A DNA stretch of 64,000 nt, taken from NCBI RefSeq assembly GCF_001571285.1, contig NZ_BCTM01000004.1:1-64000 (forward strand), written 5' to 3'. The stretch is from Kluyvera cryocrescens NBRC 102467 (lineage in GTDB: Bacteria; Pseudomonadota; Gammaproteobacteria; Enterobacterales; Enterobacteriaceae). Made by a program: the position numbers and the translations under genes. This document shows, one piece after another, positions 1 through 8,282 of the stretch. The stretch's first letter is position 1. Every line of letters starts with the position of its first letter. The notes below the pieces were generated by a model. It searched no databases and was not told where the DNA came from. It saw nothing but the letters and a program-made list of their open reading frames with translations.

Positions 1-118
1 CCGTTTAATCGCTGTGCGTTTATCTGCTCTTTCCATATTGGGGAACTAATGGTGAGAATCTGATGCTAAGCGCTGAAGATTTTTGATGAAGGAAAGATGA
101 ATTCATAAAGTGAATTTA

Positions 119-143
119 CACCCTTGCTCAAAAGGCAAGGGTG
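119..143 (-). terminator. Possible hdeB terminator hairpin
   Basis: Nine-base perfect arms (CACCCTTGC and GCAAGGGTG) enclose a 7-base loop about 80 bases past the hdeB stop. Read leftward, the following bases are only moderately T-rich, so terminator function is uncertain. Confidence 0.35.
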
Positions 144-224
144 CAAGACTGACAACCCCGGGGTGAGGTATTTGCCGGAAGAAAATAAAAGGGGGACATT
201 TTCTTGGCTGTCAGTGCGTGGCGA

Positions 225-545
225 CTATTTTTTGAGTTCGCTTTTGACGGCGCCCTTAATCTCTTGCAGCGTGCTTTGCGGATGTTTTTTGCAAATCTCT
301 AGCGTGAGTGGCACCGCCGTGGTTTCGGTCTCATTGAAATCGACGAAATCGCCACCTTTAAAATCGACATCTTTATTGAGCATCCAGAACGCCACCGGCG
401 CCATGGTTTGTGGGTTTAGATCGATAAACTCCTGGCAGCTCATATTTCTCGGCGTGACTTCTTTGGCCACGGCACTGACCCCAGCGGTGGCCAGTAATGC
501 GCTGGCGAAAATTCCGACGGTAGACAGTGTAAATTTGTTAATCAT
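225..545 (-). CDS. hdeB: HdeB-type periplasmic acid chaperone
   Basis: Small secreted protein of 106 residues, close in length and pattern to E. coli HdeB (108). HdeB is a periplasmic chaperone that opens at low pH and keeps other proteins from aggregating. A signal peptide of about 27 residues precedes the mature domain. The block SCQEFIDLNP and the later EICKKHP carry the two conserved cysteines that form the family disulfide, and both are present here. A good ribosome site (AAGGAG) sits 7-8 bases before the ATG. It lies downstream of adiC on the same strand with a 187-base gap, apart from hdeA, whereas in E. coli hdeB and hdeA are adjacent. Own or shared transcription with adiC cannot be settled from sequence. 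Confidence 0.9.
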   Translation of the reverse strand: MINKFTLSTVGIFASALLATAGVSAVAKEVTPRNMSCQEFIDLNPQTMAPVAFWMLNKDVDFKGGDFVDFNETETTAVPLTLEICKKHPQSTLQEIKGAVKSELKK

Positions 546-732
546 AATAAACTCCTTAATACCTATTGAGTGACGGATATAACCGGCAATACGTGATATG
601 TCGGATAACGAGATAATACAGTGCCAAAAAACAAAACGCGGATTGGCAACCGAAAATAGCCATTAGTGGTATTTTTTGACGCTCATTGTGTTATTTCTGC
701 TTATTTAAGGTGTACGGTTTGCTTATTACCCG

Positions 733-2070
733 CTAAGCCTTATCCACCGGTGCATCTAACGGATAGGGATTTTTATGAATGCGATTGTAGTTCAGCGCAT
801 AGAACGCAGTAATCACCATCAGGGTCACGAATGACCACATCACCTCTTTCGCACCGGAGCCCACCACGGCCCAAATGCAGTAAATAAAAGCAATAAAGGT
901 GATGAAGAGATACAGCGGGCGAGCTTTCCCAAAGTGGCCGTGACCCAGCAGCAGCAGCGCTGCACAGGTATACAGATACGGTACAAGGGTGAAAATAACC
1001 GAGACTGAAGAGACCAGCCCGAACTCTTTTGCCGCATTCGGGGAAATGCTGCTGAACTGGAAAATAGTCATCAATACGCCCACGATAAGTAGCCCCGCAA
1101 CCGGGGTGCCCGCCTGATTCACGCGTGAGAAAATAGGTGGGAACAGGCCGTCATCGGCGGCAGCTTTCGCGGTTTGGCCAGCCAGCAGTGTCCAGCCGCC
1201 GAGAGAACCAAGACAACCCGCTGCGGCGCAAAATGAGACGATGGCCCCGGCGGTATTGCCTAGCGCCAGGCGTGCGGCGTCGCCAAAAGGTGAAGCGGAC
1301 AAGCGCAGTGCGGCATTTGGGATCATCCCCATGATTGCGGTGGTTGATAGCACATAGCAAACGGCAGCGATCAGCACTCCGCCAATTGTGGCAATCGGAA
1401 CGTTGCGTTTTGGATTTTTCACCACGCCTGCCGCAACCGAGGCGCTTTCGACACCAATAAAGGACCATAACGTCACGCTGAGGGTGCTTTGGATTGCGCC
1501 AAACGTGCTGAGTCCACTGACGTTCCAGGCGGACATGTAGGTTTCACCCTTAAACCAGAACCAGCCAAAGAGCGCAATCCCGACGATAGGGATCAGCGCA
1601 AGCACGGTGGCGATAGCCTGTACTCGGGTGATCATTTGCGGGCCGACGATGTTTAACAGAACAAAGACCCACAGCACGGCTACGCAAGTGAGGGTCAACA
1701 CCATGGGATCTTTGAGGATAGGGAAGAAGTAGCTGAGATAGCCAACGCCAATTACCACCATGGCAATATTTCCCACCCAACAGGCGAGCCAATACAGGAC
1801 GTTTGTCTGGTAACCGAGAAAAGGGCCAAAACAGCGGCGGGCATAGGCGTATGAACCGCCGGGACTGGAATCTAAGGACGACATCTTGGCATACACCATG
1901 GACAGCGCTAGCGCGCCAATAATGGTGACAAGCCATCCGTAGATAGCAATCCCGCCGGTTGCCGCCAGGTTGGCAGGTAACAGAAAAACCCCCGAGCCCA
2001 TAATATTCCCGGAAACCATCAAGGTGACAGGAATTAGACCTACTTTGTTCGCATCTGCGTCGGTCGACAT
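733..2070 (-). CDS. adiC: Arginine:agmatine antiporter AdiC
   Basis: Inner-membrane exchanger of the APC superfamily with 12 predicted helices. It brings in arginine and expels agmatine made by AdiA, completing the arginine-dependent acid resistance cycle (AR3). The 445 residues align from end to end without gaps with E. coli AdiC as I recall it. The helix-1 motif GNIMGSGVF, the substrate residues Trp202 and Glu208 (in [12 protein letters not shown]), and the gate Trp293 (in LGGWTLLAG) are all present. A ribosome site AGGAGAA precedes the ATG. adiY lies 116 bases upstream on the same strand, so adiY-adiC transcription is plausible. adiA is about 3 kb away, separated by gadE, hdeD and hdeA. 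Confidence 0.97.
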   Translation of the reverse strand: MSTDADANKVGLIPVTLMVSGNIMGSGVFLLPANLAATGGIAIYGWLVTIIGALALSMVYAKMSSLDSSPGGSYAYARRCFGPFLGYQTNVLYWLACWVGNIAMVVIGVGYLSYFFPILKDPMVLTLTCVAVLWVFVLLNIVGPQMITRVQAIATVLALIPIVGIALFGWFWFKGETYMSAWNVSGLSTFGAIQSTLSVTLWSFIGVESASVAAGVVKNPKRNVPIATIGGVLIAAVCYVLSTTAIMGMIPNAALRLSASPFGDAARLALGNTAGAIVSFCAAAGCLGSLGGWTLLAGQTAKAAADDGLFPPIFSRVNQAGTPVAGLLIVGVLMTIFQFSSISPNAAKEFGLVSSVSVIFTLVPYLYTCAALLLLGHGHFGKARPLYLFITFIAFIYCIWAVVGSGAKEVMWSFVTLMVITAFYALNYNRIHKNPYPLDAPVDKA

Positions 2071-2171
2071 AATATTTCTCCTGAATACAAATCGGAAGAA
2101 ATAATACCGTATCGCCGCTACGGTTTTAGCGGGCGTAGAGGGGTATATCCGTTGCTGACATTATTCTGGCT

Positions 2172-2203
2172 AATATCTTAACCGCGTCAGGCGGTAAGAT
2201 ATT
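2172..2203 (-). other. Inverted repeat at the adiY stop codon
   Basis: Thirteen base pairs (AATATCTTA plus CCGC against GCGG plus TAAGATATT) with one bulged A and a 5-base loop, spanning the adiY stop codon. No T-run follows in the direction of adiY. It could be a processing or partial-termination site in the adiY-adiC gap. Confidence 0.4.
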
Positions 2204-2951
2204 GTTGTCGATATTGTGTGACATAATGTAACGGTGTCATACCGTAAAATGTCTTAAATACGGAAATAAAATAGGATGTACTGCGATAACCACATAATTG
2301 CGAAATCTGTGAGATATTCTTATCGGCGATCAGCAACTGCTGCGCAGCGTAGCGCATCCGGCAATCCGTTATTATTTGACTATAGCTGGTGTCTTCACTC
2401 TGCAACTTCTTTTTTAACAGGCTCGGGCTCAGGCACAGCGCGCTGGCAACCAGACTTAAATTCCACTCCTTTTGAATATCGCTCTGGATAATCTGGTAGA
2501 CGCTCTCTTTGACGCTATTACGGAGCATCTGCATGATCAGCGCAATAAACCCTGGACTCTCAACAAAGACGGACAGGACGGTAAAGAGCAATGAGCGGGT
2601 ACGCTCAATTTCGCACCTATCGCTGGTTTCAAGCACGCTATGCAGCGCCGCCTCGCGGAACACCTCCGGTGTCCGGCAGTGACAGGAAATGATGGGCGTT
2701 GCCTGTCTTGGCCATGGGGTGATCCGTGTCAGATCTCTATTCAGAAATTGTAAATAATCATTCAGGATTGAGCGACTCATGTGCGCAACTAATGCATTAT
2801 CCAGATAGGAAAAATCAATCACATTATTATTGCAAGCTAATATGTTTAGATGGTTCGCGGGTAATATTAATGAAGTGTTGTCGTTGATATTGACTTCGAC
2901 ATCTTTTTCGGTAAGCACAACGACACAAGGGGCACTGCTATTTAGTCTCAT
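2187..2951 (-). CDS. adiY: AraC-family regulator AdiY
   Basis: Transcription factor of 254 residues, the usual length of E. coli AdiY (253), which activates adiA and adiC. The N-terminal part is the sensing/dimerisation domain. The C-terminal 100 residues hold the two helix-turn-helix units of the AraC family: VASALCLSPSLLKKKL and ISQLCGYRSTSYFISVFK, followed by GMTPLHY, the typical end of the second unit. The start is supported by a TGGAG site 7 bases upstream. It reads toward adiC, as in E. coli, but the usual upstream partner adiA has been separated from it by hdeA, hdeD and gadE. A terminator-like hairpin lies in its leader (2974-3008). Confidence 0.88.
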   Translation of the reverse strand: MRLNSSAPCVVVLTEKDVEVNINDNTSLILPANHLNILACNNNVIDFSYLDNALVAHMSRSILNDYLQFLNRDLTRITPWPRQATPIISCHCRTPEVFREAALHSVLETSDRCEIERTRSLLFTVLSVFVESPGFIALIMQMLRNSVKESVYQIIQSDIQKEWNLSLVASALCLSPSLLKKKLQSEDTSYSQIITDCRMRYAAQQLLIADKNISQISQLCGYRSTSYFISVFKTFYGMTPLHYVTQYRQQYLTA

Positions 2952-2973
2952 ACACGCACTCCAGGAATACGAA

Positions 2974-3008
2974 CAAAAAACCTCAAAGTAAAAGAAGGGT
3001 ATTGAGGT
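2974..3008 (-). terminator. Terminator-like hairpin in the adiY leader
   Basis: Reading leftward, ACCTCAA and TTGAGGT form a 7-bp stem with a 15-base loop, followed at once by a run of six T. It lies about 29 bases before the adiY start. It could end hdeA transcripts or act as an attenuator for adiY. Confidence 0.5.
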
Positions 3009-3238
3009 AAAAACAATTGTATGATGAATGTGAAGCAGGCATAAAATACACTACTTAATGATAATGGCAATTACGATAGTAAAAATGGTGGTGTAAATTT
3101 TTTTTGACAGTAATGGAAAGATAGAACGAAGGGTGATGAGGGGTGATTAAGATTGCAAAAATATAAGGAAAACTTAAGTTTTAAATAATCTCAGCAGGCT
3201 TGGTGTGCTTCTAATGAAAATGTTCCTGTCCCTTGGCG

Positions 3239-3267
3239 GCCCGTTAAGCCAGAACGACCTAACGGGC
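3239..3267 (-). terminator. Hairpin just downstream of hdeA
   Basis: Eight-base perfect arms GCCCGTTA and TAACGGGC begin 11 bases after the hdeA stop. There is no T-run after it, so it may protect the 3' end rather than terminate on its own. Confidence 0.4.
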
Positions 3268-3277
3268 AATGTATCAA

Positions 3278-3592
3278 TTAAATATGCTGTTTCAACTTAT
3301 CCCATTCATTTTTGACTTTGTCTTTAAAACTGGCTTTTTGGTTCTCAGTGCATGCCTGAACAATGGCAGGGGTGACGGTTTCGATTCCTTTAACATCCAT
3401 TACGGCATCTTCTGGTTTATCTTTATTATTTAATGCTTCTGCAAAACCCACGGCAGTTGGTTGGAAAGAGGAGTCCAGAGCCAGGAAATCTTCGTAGCTC
3501 CAGTTATTGATTGGTTTTTGAGTTTCAGCGGCTTGGCTCAGTACTGGGAACAGCATTAGGCTACCAACAATAATCGCGGATACTTTTTTCAT
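3278..3592 (-). CDS. hdeA: HdeA-type periplasmic acid chaperone, one cysteine lost
   Basis: Secreted protein of 104 residues with a signal peptide of about 22. From FQPTAVGFAEALNNKDKPED onward it is nearly the same as E. coli HdeA, a periplasmic chaperone that unfolds at pH 2-3 to shield other proteins. HdeA normally has one disulfide between a cysteine in a W-T-C-E-D-F motif and one in IVQAC. Here the first is tyrosine (WSYEDF, Tyr33, codon at 3494-3496), while Cys81 remains. The mature protein therefore has a single cysteine and cannot form the intramolecular bond. The start is supported by GAGG 8 bases upstream. It is divergent from hdeD across 243 bases, as expected for a shared acid-stress control region. 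Confidence 0.92.
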   Translation of the reverse strand: MKKVSAIIVGSLMLFPVLSQAAETQKPINNWSYEDFLALDSSFQPTAVGFAEALNNKDKPEDAVMDVKGIETVTPAIVQACTENQKASFKDKVKNEWDKLKQHI

Positions 3593-3835
3593 TATTCAAT
3601 CCTCAATATTACATTTAATGTCACGAGGTGAGTATATCACTATCCCGGTAACTAATCAGCGAGTTGGTATTTTTGTGTTGTTAACGAAGGCTCTCAAAAA
3701 ACATTATATATCAAGGTGTTGTGTTTATTTTGAGATTCTGTTATCAGAATTTATTATTTAATTTGGTTTATTGCTTGCGGGTTAATTACTGTAAATTTAG
3801 GCTGTGTTTTAACTCTCCAATCATGAAGGTGAAGT

Positions 3836-4402
3836 ATGTTAAATATAAATAATGAAATTATTGCCAAGCTGGATGCAAAAATGTTGAGAAGGCAAAGGAA
3901 TGTGCTACGGATTATTGCCGTACTTATGTTTATCTCAGGAATATTATTTATTTCCTTTCCATTTGTATCAGGGGATATTCTTAGCCTGATTTTGGGGATA
4001 GCGCTGATCTGTAGCAGTATTGCCTTAATTGCGATCATGATAAAAAATCGGCGACATAATTTTTGGCCGATCGTATCGGGGATCCTGATCTGCCTTGCTT
4101 ATGTGGTGATGGGATACCTGTTTATTACTGCGCCAGAATTTGGTCTGTTTGCTATAGCCTCTGTCCTTGCCGGTCTCTTTGCTCTCGGTGGTGTTATTCG
4201 TATTATGGCGTGGTTCCGGCATCGTCACACTAAGGGGAGCTGGCTGCAGGTTGTTATCGGCGTGCTCGACTTACTCATCGCTTGGTGCTTTATTACTGCC
4301 GCACCGCAGGCATCAATTGTGATGGTCTCGCTGGTGGTTGGGATTGAACTGATAGTGAGTGCGTTAAACTGCTGGTCGCTGGGGCGGTTATTCAATAAAT
4401 AA
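3836..4402 (+). CDS. hdeD: Acid-resistance membrane protein HdeD
   Basis: Inner-membrane protein of 188 residues (E. coli HdeD has 190) with about six transmembrane helices in three hairpins. The stretch SFPFVSGDILS and the later KGSWLQVVIGVLD are shared with E. coli HdeD, which aids acid survival at high cell density. The molecular activity is not known. The start is supported by an AAGGTGAAG-type site just upstream of the ATG. It is divergent from hdeA and converges with the gadE-type regulator, with a strong stem-loop between them. Confidence 0.92.
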   Translation: MLNINNEIIAKLDAKMLRRQRNVLRIIAVLMFISGILFISFPFVSGDILSLILGIALICSSIALIAIMIKNRRHNFWPIVSGILICLAYVVMGYLFITAPEFGLFAIASVLAGLFALGGVIRIMAWFRHRHTKGSWLQVVIGVLDLLIAWCFITAAPQASIVMVSLVVGIELIVSALNCWSLGRLFNK

Positions 4403-4416
4403 CGAAGAGATTACAA

Positions 4417-4442
4417 ACGATCTACCCGAGCGGGTAGATCGT
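4417..4442. terminator. Stem-loop between convergent hdeD and gadE
   Basis: Eleven perfect base pairs (ACGATCTACCC and GGGTAGATCGT) with a 4-base loop, 15 bases past the hdeD stop and 17 bases before the end of gadE. The symmetric position suggests a two-way terminator, although flanking T-runs are weak. Confidence 0.55.
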
Positions 4443-4458
4443 ACTCCAGAGATCATAT

Positions 4459-4989
4459 TCAGAAGTAAGGGGAGATGCTGAGAGTGGCAATATCACTCAT
4501 CCTGCGGAGTTTTAGCTTGAGCATGATATTAAATTTTTGACTACGCAGGGTATTGTCGGAAATATTCAACGCAGAAGCGATATCGTCGTTGTCTTCTTCC
4601 TGCAAAAAATGGCTGACAATCTTAACCTGGTTATGCGAGAAACTTATTTTCGGTTTGCTATAGGGCACCCTGGCGGCGGTCAGCAGCGAGGGCCAGTTTT
4701 CCAGCGGCATTCTACGGTTAACAAAAAAGAGCGCCGCGCGGCTTTTTATCCTGCTGATGTGAAAAGGCGCTAGCACCACAATGCGGTCCACGCTGAGTGA
4801 CTCGATGATCCGGACCGCATCATCGTTGATAACGTTATTATGATAGACATCGATAATGATTTTAGTATTGGCATCCGTCGCGTGGCGCATGATATCGGCA
4901 ATAGTTTCTAACCTGATGACATTTTCATTATTGAATAAATGTGCCACCCCCTGAAAAAGGAATTCATCTTTGGTGACCATTAAAATCAT
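4459..4989 (-). CDS. gadE: GadE-type LuxR-family acid-resistance activator
   Basis: Regulator of 176 residues. It fits E. coli GadE (175), the central activator of glutamate-dependent acid resistance and the hde genes, better than the related DctR. Shared blocks include IIIDVYHNN, RIVVLAPFHIS and, in the DNA-binding end, KFNIMLKLKLRRMSDI. The LuxR-type helix-turn-helix occupies about residues 115-170 (ASALNISDNTLRSQKFNIM). The N-terminal half is receiver-like without an obvious phosphorylation site. GGAG lies 7 bases before the ATG. No gadA, gadB or gadC is in the window, so its nearest decarboxylase is the arginine enzyme adiA immediately upstream on the same strand. A strong terminator separates the two, so it needs its own promoter. 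Confidence 0.85.
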   Translation of the reverse strand: MILMVTKDEFLFQGVAHLFNNENVIRLETIADIMRHATDANTKIIIDVYHNNVINDDAVRIIESLSVDRIVVLAPFHISRIKSRAALFFVNRRMPLENWPSLLTAARVPYSKPKISFSHNQVKIVSHFLQEEDNDDIASALNISDNTLRSQKFNIMLKLKLRRMSDIATLSISPYF

Positions 4990-5005
4990 ACATTGGCTCC
5001 ATGAC

Positions 5006-5031
5006 TAAAAAAGCGCGGGGTGGGCCCGCGC
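5006..5031 (-). terminator. Rho-independent terminator of adiA
   Basis: Reading leftward, GCGCGGG and CCCGCGC form a 7-bp GC stem with a 5-base loop, followed by six T. It lies 80 bases past the adiA stop and before the gadE start, so adiA transcription should end here. Confidence 0.85.
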
Positions 5032-5110
5032 AAAATAAGACTCAGGATTTAAATTGACTACTTTTACCCGGTTTTAGACCCCGATATCGGGCGAAAAACC
5101 GTCGATTATC

Positions 5111-7378
5111 TCAGGCCTTGATACACATCACGTGATAAACGCCATCAATAATTTCTGTCCCTTCCGTTTCGTGTTCGAAACCCGGGAACTCGTGATCCCA
5201 GGATTGAAGTGCGCGCAGGTAGGCAATCTGCGGACTGTTGCTGTCGCCAAAGTTTTCCCCGGAAAGCAGCATTGGGATGCCCGGTGGATAAGGGATAACG
5301 GAATTGGCAGCGACGCGTTTTTGTAAACCTTCAATCGGTACCATTTCGACGTTGTCGGAAACAATGGCCTGATAAGCATCGCGCGGTGTCATCATCGCTT
5401 CCGGAAGTGACGCGTAGGCGGCGTTCAGACAGGCTCCCGGGTTGTTGGCTTTCAGCCAGGCAAACATCTTATCGCCCAAGTCATGTACCCCCATTGCGCC
5501 ATAGGTTTCTGGATAGCGATTGGCAAGCTCCGGCATGACCTGTGCCAGCGGCGCATTGCTATCGTAATGACGCTTGAAGGAACACAGTGTGTTAATCAGC
5601 GTTCCCCATTTGCCGCGAGTGATCCCCATTGAAAAGAGAAACATTATCTGGAAATCGGTGGTACGAGTCGGCACGATACCACGACGGCCCAGCCAGGCGG
5701 TCACTAACGCGGCGGGTACACCGCTGTCCAGCAGATTGCCGTCATCCCCCATTCCAGGGGCGAGAATACTGACCTTAATAGGATCCAGCATGCTCCAGTT
5801 ATCCGGTAGATCGTGAAAACCGTGCCAGCTTTCCCCTGGGCGCATAATCCAGCAGTTCTGGTCGTGGCTCAACAGCTCCGCTGGCGCATCTTCGAAGGCA
5901 ATCTCTTTACCGGTTTTCGGGTCGATAACCGTCTCTTTGTTCCACGGCTTGAAGAACCAGTCGTTATTGTCGGTAAACTCGCGATACAGTCGCGCCATCG
6001 CCTGACGGAAATCCACCGCCTCGTCGATCACTTCCTGCGTGAGCGACAGCCCGCTATTGCCATCCATCATCGAAACGGCCACATCGTTGGAGGCGCAAAT
6101 AGCGTACAGCGGTGAAGTCGTGGCGTGCATCATATAAGCCTGATTGAAGCGCGAGAAGTTCACCGCACCGCGCCCTTCGCGGACATGAATATAGGACGCC
6201 TGGGACAGCGCATTGAGCAATTTATGGGTGGAGTGGGTGGCGAAAACGGTAGGGCCGGAGTGGTCGCCGGGGTTGCCGCGCATCGCATAGTGATCGTGAT
6301 ACACCGGGTTGAAACGCGCGTAGCCGTACCAGGCTTCGTCAAAGTGGATACGGTCGCTGGTCTGTTCCAGCAACGCCTGAGCATTTTTGGCGTTATAACA
6401 AACGCCATCGTAGGTACAGTTGGTCACCACGCTATAAGACGGTTTATGCGCGGCATATTCGTGGGTGAGTGGGCTGGTTCGTATTTTTTCTTGCAATATA
6501 TCCGGCTGCATTTCCTGCGGATAGATAGGTCCGATAATGCCGTAGCGGTTTCGGCTTGGCACCATGTAGACCGGTTTTGCACCGGTAAGGATCAGACCCT
6601 GTTCAATGGATTTATGGCAGTTACGGTCAATCACCACCACGTCATCATCGGTCATGCAGGCCTGCATAATGGTGCGGTTCGAACCGGATGTCCCCACCAC
6701 CACTGACCAGGAACGATCGGCACCGAACACTCGCGCTGCGTTTTTTTCGCTCTCACCAAAGGCACCGGTATGGTCCAGTAACGATCCTAAAGAGACTCGC
6801 TCAATGCCCATATCGGTACGAAATAGGTTTTCACCGTAGTAGTCGTGATACAGCCGGCCTGCTGGGGTTTTCGTAAAACCGACGCCTCCCTGGTGACCAG
6901 GGGCGGCCCAGGAGTACTCATGAATGTCGTTATATTTCACCAGCGCGGAAAACAGCGGCGGCAGCATTTGCTCGCAATAGCGATGCATGGCGGCGACAGC
7001 GCGGCCGGCGATAAAATCAGCGGAGTCCTCAAGAATCCAGGCAAACTCATCGATAAGCTCCATCAGCTGCGGGTCAATTAGCGCAGTGGCTTTCTCTCGC
7101 TCACCCAGCAGAAAAACCGGCACATTTTGCTGACGTTCGCGAAGCTTATCGAGCAGTTGGCGCACTCGTTGATGTTCATCCTGTTGTTCCATTTGATAGC
7201 TGAACATCAGGCAGTCAATGGCTTCATTGGACGCGATAATGGCGTAACCGTCGTCGAGTGAGTGGGATTGCATAACTTCGACGCTCTGGCGGCTTAGCGC
7301 TTGCACCAGGCGAGTCACCGCAGCGCCAACCCAGGTGTCCTGGTGAAGAAATTCACTCTCAACAATTAATATTCTCAT
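5111..7378 (-). CDS. adiA: Biodegradative arginine decarboxylase AdiA
   Basis: PLP-dependent enzyme of 755 residues, the same length as E. coli AdiA. It turns arginine into agmatine and CO2 in the cytoplasm, using up a proton; AdiC then exports agmatine. An N-terminal wing domain (about residues 1-130) is followed by the fold-type I PLP domain. The PLP-binding lysine is in HSTHK, Lys386, the same number as in E. coli. GTSGSNRT and HFDEAWYG match the family's cofactor-pocket blocks. The C-terminal domain ends in DGVYHVMCIKA. It is followed by its own terminator. The acid-inducible control known for the family (AdiY) fits the linked adiY, and gadE is next door. Confidence 0.97.
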   Translation of the reverse strand: MRILIVESEFLHQDTWVGAAVTRLVQALSRQSVEVMQSHSLDDGYAIIASNEAIDCLMFSYQMEQQDEHQRVRQLLDKLRERQQNVPVFLLGEREKATALIDPQLMELIDEFAWILEDSADFIAGRAVAAMHRYCEQMLPPLFSALVKYNDIHEYSWAAPGHQGGVGFTKTPAGRLYHDYYGENLFRTDMGIERVSLGSLLDHTGAFGESEKNAARVFGADRSWSVVVGTSGSNRTIMQACMTDDDVVVIDRNCHKSIEQGLILTGAKPVYMVPSRNRYGIIGPIYPQEMQPDILQEKIRTSPLTHEYAAHKPSYSVVTNCTYDGVCYNAKNAQALLEQTSDRIHFDEAWYGYARFNPVYHDHYAMRGNPGDHSGPTVFATHSTHKLLNALSQASYIHVREGRGAVNFSRFNQAYMMHATTSPLYAICASNDVAVSMMDGNSGLSLTQEVIDEAVDFRQAMARLYREFTDNNDWFFKPWNKETVIDPKTGKEIAFEDAPAELLSHDQNCWIMRPGESWHGFHDLPDNWSMLDPIKVSILAPGMGDDGNLLDSGVPAALVTAWLGRRGIVPTRTTDFQIMFLFSMGITRGKWGTLINTLCSFKRHYDSNAPLAQVMPELANRYPETYGAMGVHDLGDKMFAWLKANNPGACLNAAYASLPEAMMTPRDAYQAIVSDNVEMVPIEGLQKRVAANSVIPYPPGIPMLLSGENFGDSNSPQIAYLRALQSWDHEFPGFEHETEGTEIIDGVYHVMCIKA

Positions 7379-7773
7379 CTCGTTTATCTCTTGGTTGTCG
7401 TAGAACGCGATAAGTAATACGCCAGAGAAAAAACGGAGTAAACGCAGCGGGGCAGGTTATCGACAGGGCAATTATTTTTATGGCTGATTCTGATATTTAT
7501 GGTGTGAGTTAACCGGAATTCGCGATTTTTTAATCAACGTGATTCTGGGAGAATAATGTTTGAATTACTACAGTCTTGATTCCGTTGGGGTAGTGATGGA
7601 AATTTCATGATTACAATAGCAGGGTTAACCGTCGCTTAGTGAAACTAAAAAAGCAAATATTAATGTTTATATGGCTCTCTGTTGAGGTGTGTCCGCATAA
7701 TTTATAGTGTAATATTTCTATTGGCATAGTTTTATACATTAACGAGTCTGGGATAAATAAAAAAGGGAAAATG
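7379..7773. other. adiA upstream region
   Basis: 395 AT-rich bases between divergent genes. It should contain the adiA promoter and the promoter of the secreted orphan at 7774. I see no clear operator, hairpin or small gene here. Confidence 0.5.
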
Positions 7774-8226
7774 ATGAAATCAGCTATTGGCGGTTTGCTC
7801 TTTATGAGTATTTTCTTTGGTGTGAATCACACGGCAATCAGTGCAGAGAGCGAACAACGTTATATTAGCATCCGTAATACGGACAGTGCCTGGATTCAGG
7901 GCGTTTGCTCGTTGGTATTCCGATTGGATAACGGCGGTGATGGGGAATTCAAAGCCCTTGCCATATCGCTACAGTTAACGGATAAATCGGGAAAAGCCCT
8001 GGAAACAGGCTCGCTTGACGTTGAACCGTTTGGTGATAGCGACGCCACTCGGTCTATTGATGCGGCAACAGAATTTAGCTGTGATGCGGTTGAAAATACC
8101 GCCAACATCGTCATCACCAAAGTAGATGAAATCTACCCGGATGGCTCTGTACACGCACTGCCGACGACGGTATTTGACCCGCAATATTATCAACCGCTGA
8201 AAATAAGCGTGGGGCAGAGCAGATAA
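7774..8226 (+). CDS. Secreted protein of unknown function
   Basis: About 150 residues with a clear signal peptide (KSAIGGLLFMSIFFG, then a cleavage region near TAISAES). The mature part is about 125 residues, beta-rich by inspection, with two cysteines (GVCSLVF and FSCDAVE) that could form a disulfide. I do not recognise the family. Two in-frame ATGs occur in tandem (7771 and 7774). The AAGGGAAA ribosome site is better spaced for the second, which I chose. It is the only plus-strand gene beside the srf block and converges with that operon's last gene, which also encodes a small secreted protein. A role linked to the srf system is possible but unproven. Confidence 0.7.
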   Translation: MKSAIGGLLFMSIFFGVNHTAISAESEQRYISIRNTDSAWIQGVCSLVFRLDNGGDGEFKALAISLQLTDKSGKALETGSLDVEPFGDSDATRSIDAATEFSCDAVENTANIVITKVDEIYPDGSVHALPTTVFDPQYYQPLKISVGQSR

Positions 8227-8237
8227 CTGCTTGTCTC

Positions 8238-8270
8238 TGAAATGGGGATACTGAATGCATCCCCATTTCA
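8238..8270. terminator. Stem-loop between convergent genes
   Basis: Twelve perfect base pairs (TGAAATGGGGAT and ATCCCCATTTCA) with a 9-base loop, 11 bases after the orphan's stop and 12 bases before the end of the srf-block operon. It probably serves both transcripts, though no T-run follows. Confidence 0.6.
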
Positions 8271-8282
8271 CATGATAAACGC

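Larger units (their letters stand above)
2952..3277. other. adiY-hdeA intergenic region
   Basis: 326 bases without a gene. It must hold the adiY promoter and the end of the hdeA transcript. I see two inverted repeats (2974-3008 and 3239-3267, listed separately). I could not assign a promoter with confidence. Confidence 0.5.

Noticed and set aside
6125..6706. 193-codon plus-strand frame inside adiA
   Set aside because: Shadow of the adiA coding sequence, which matches the known enzyme over its full length.
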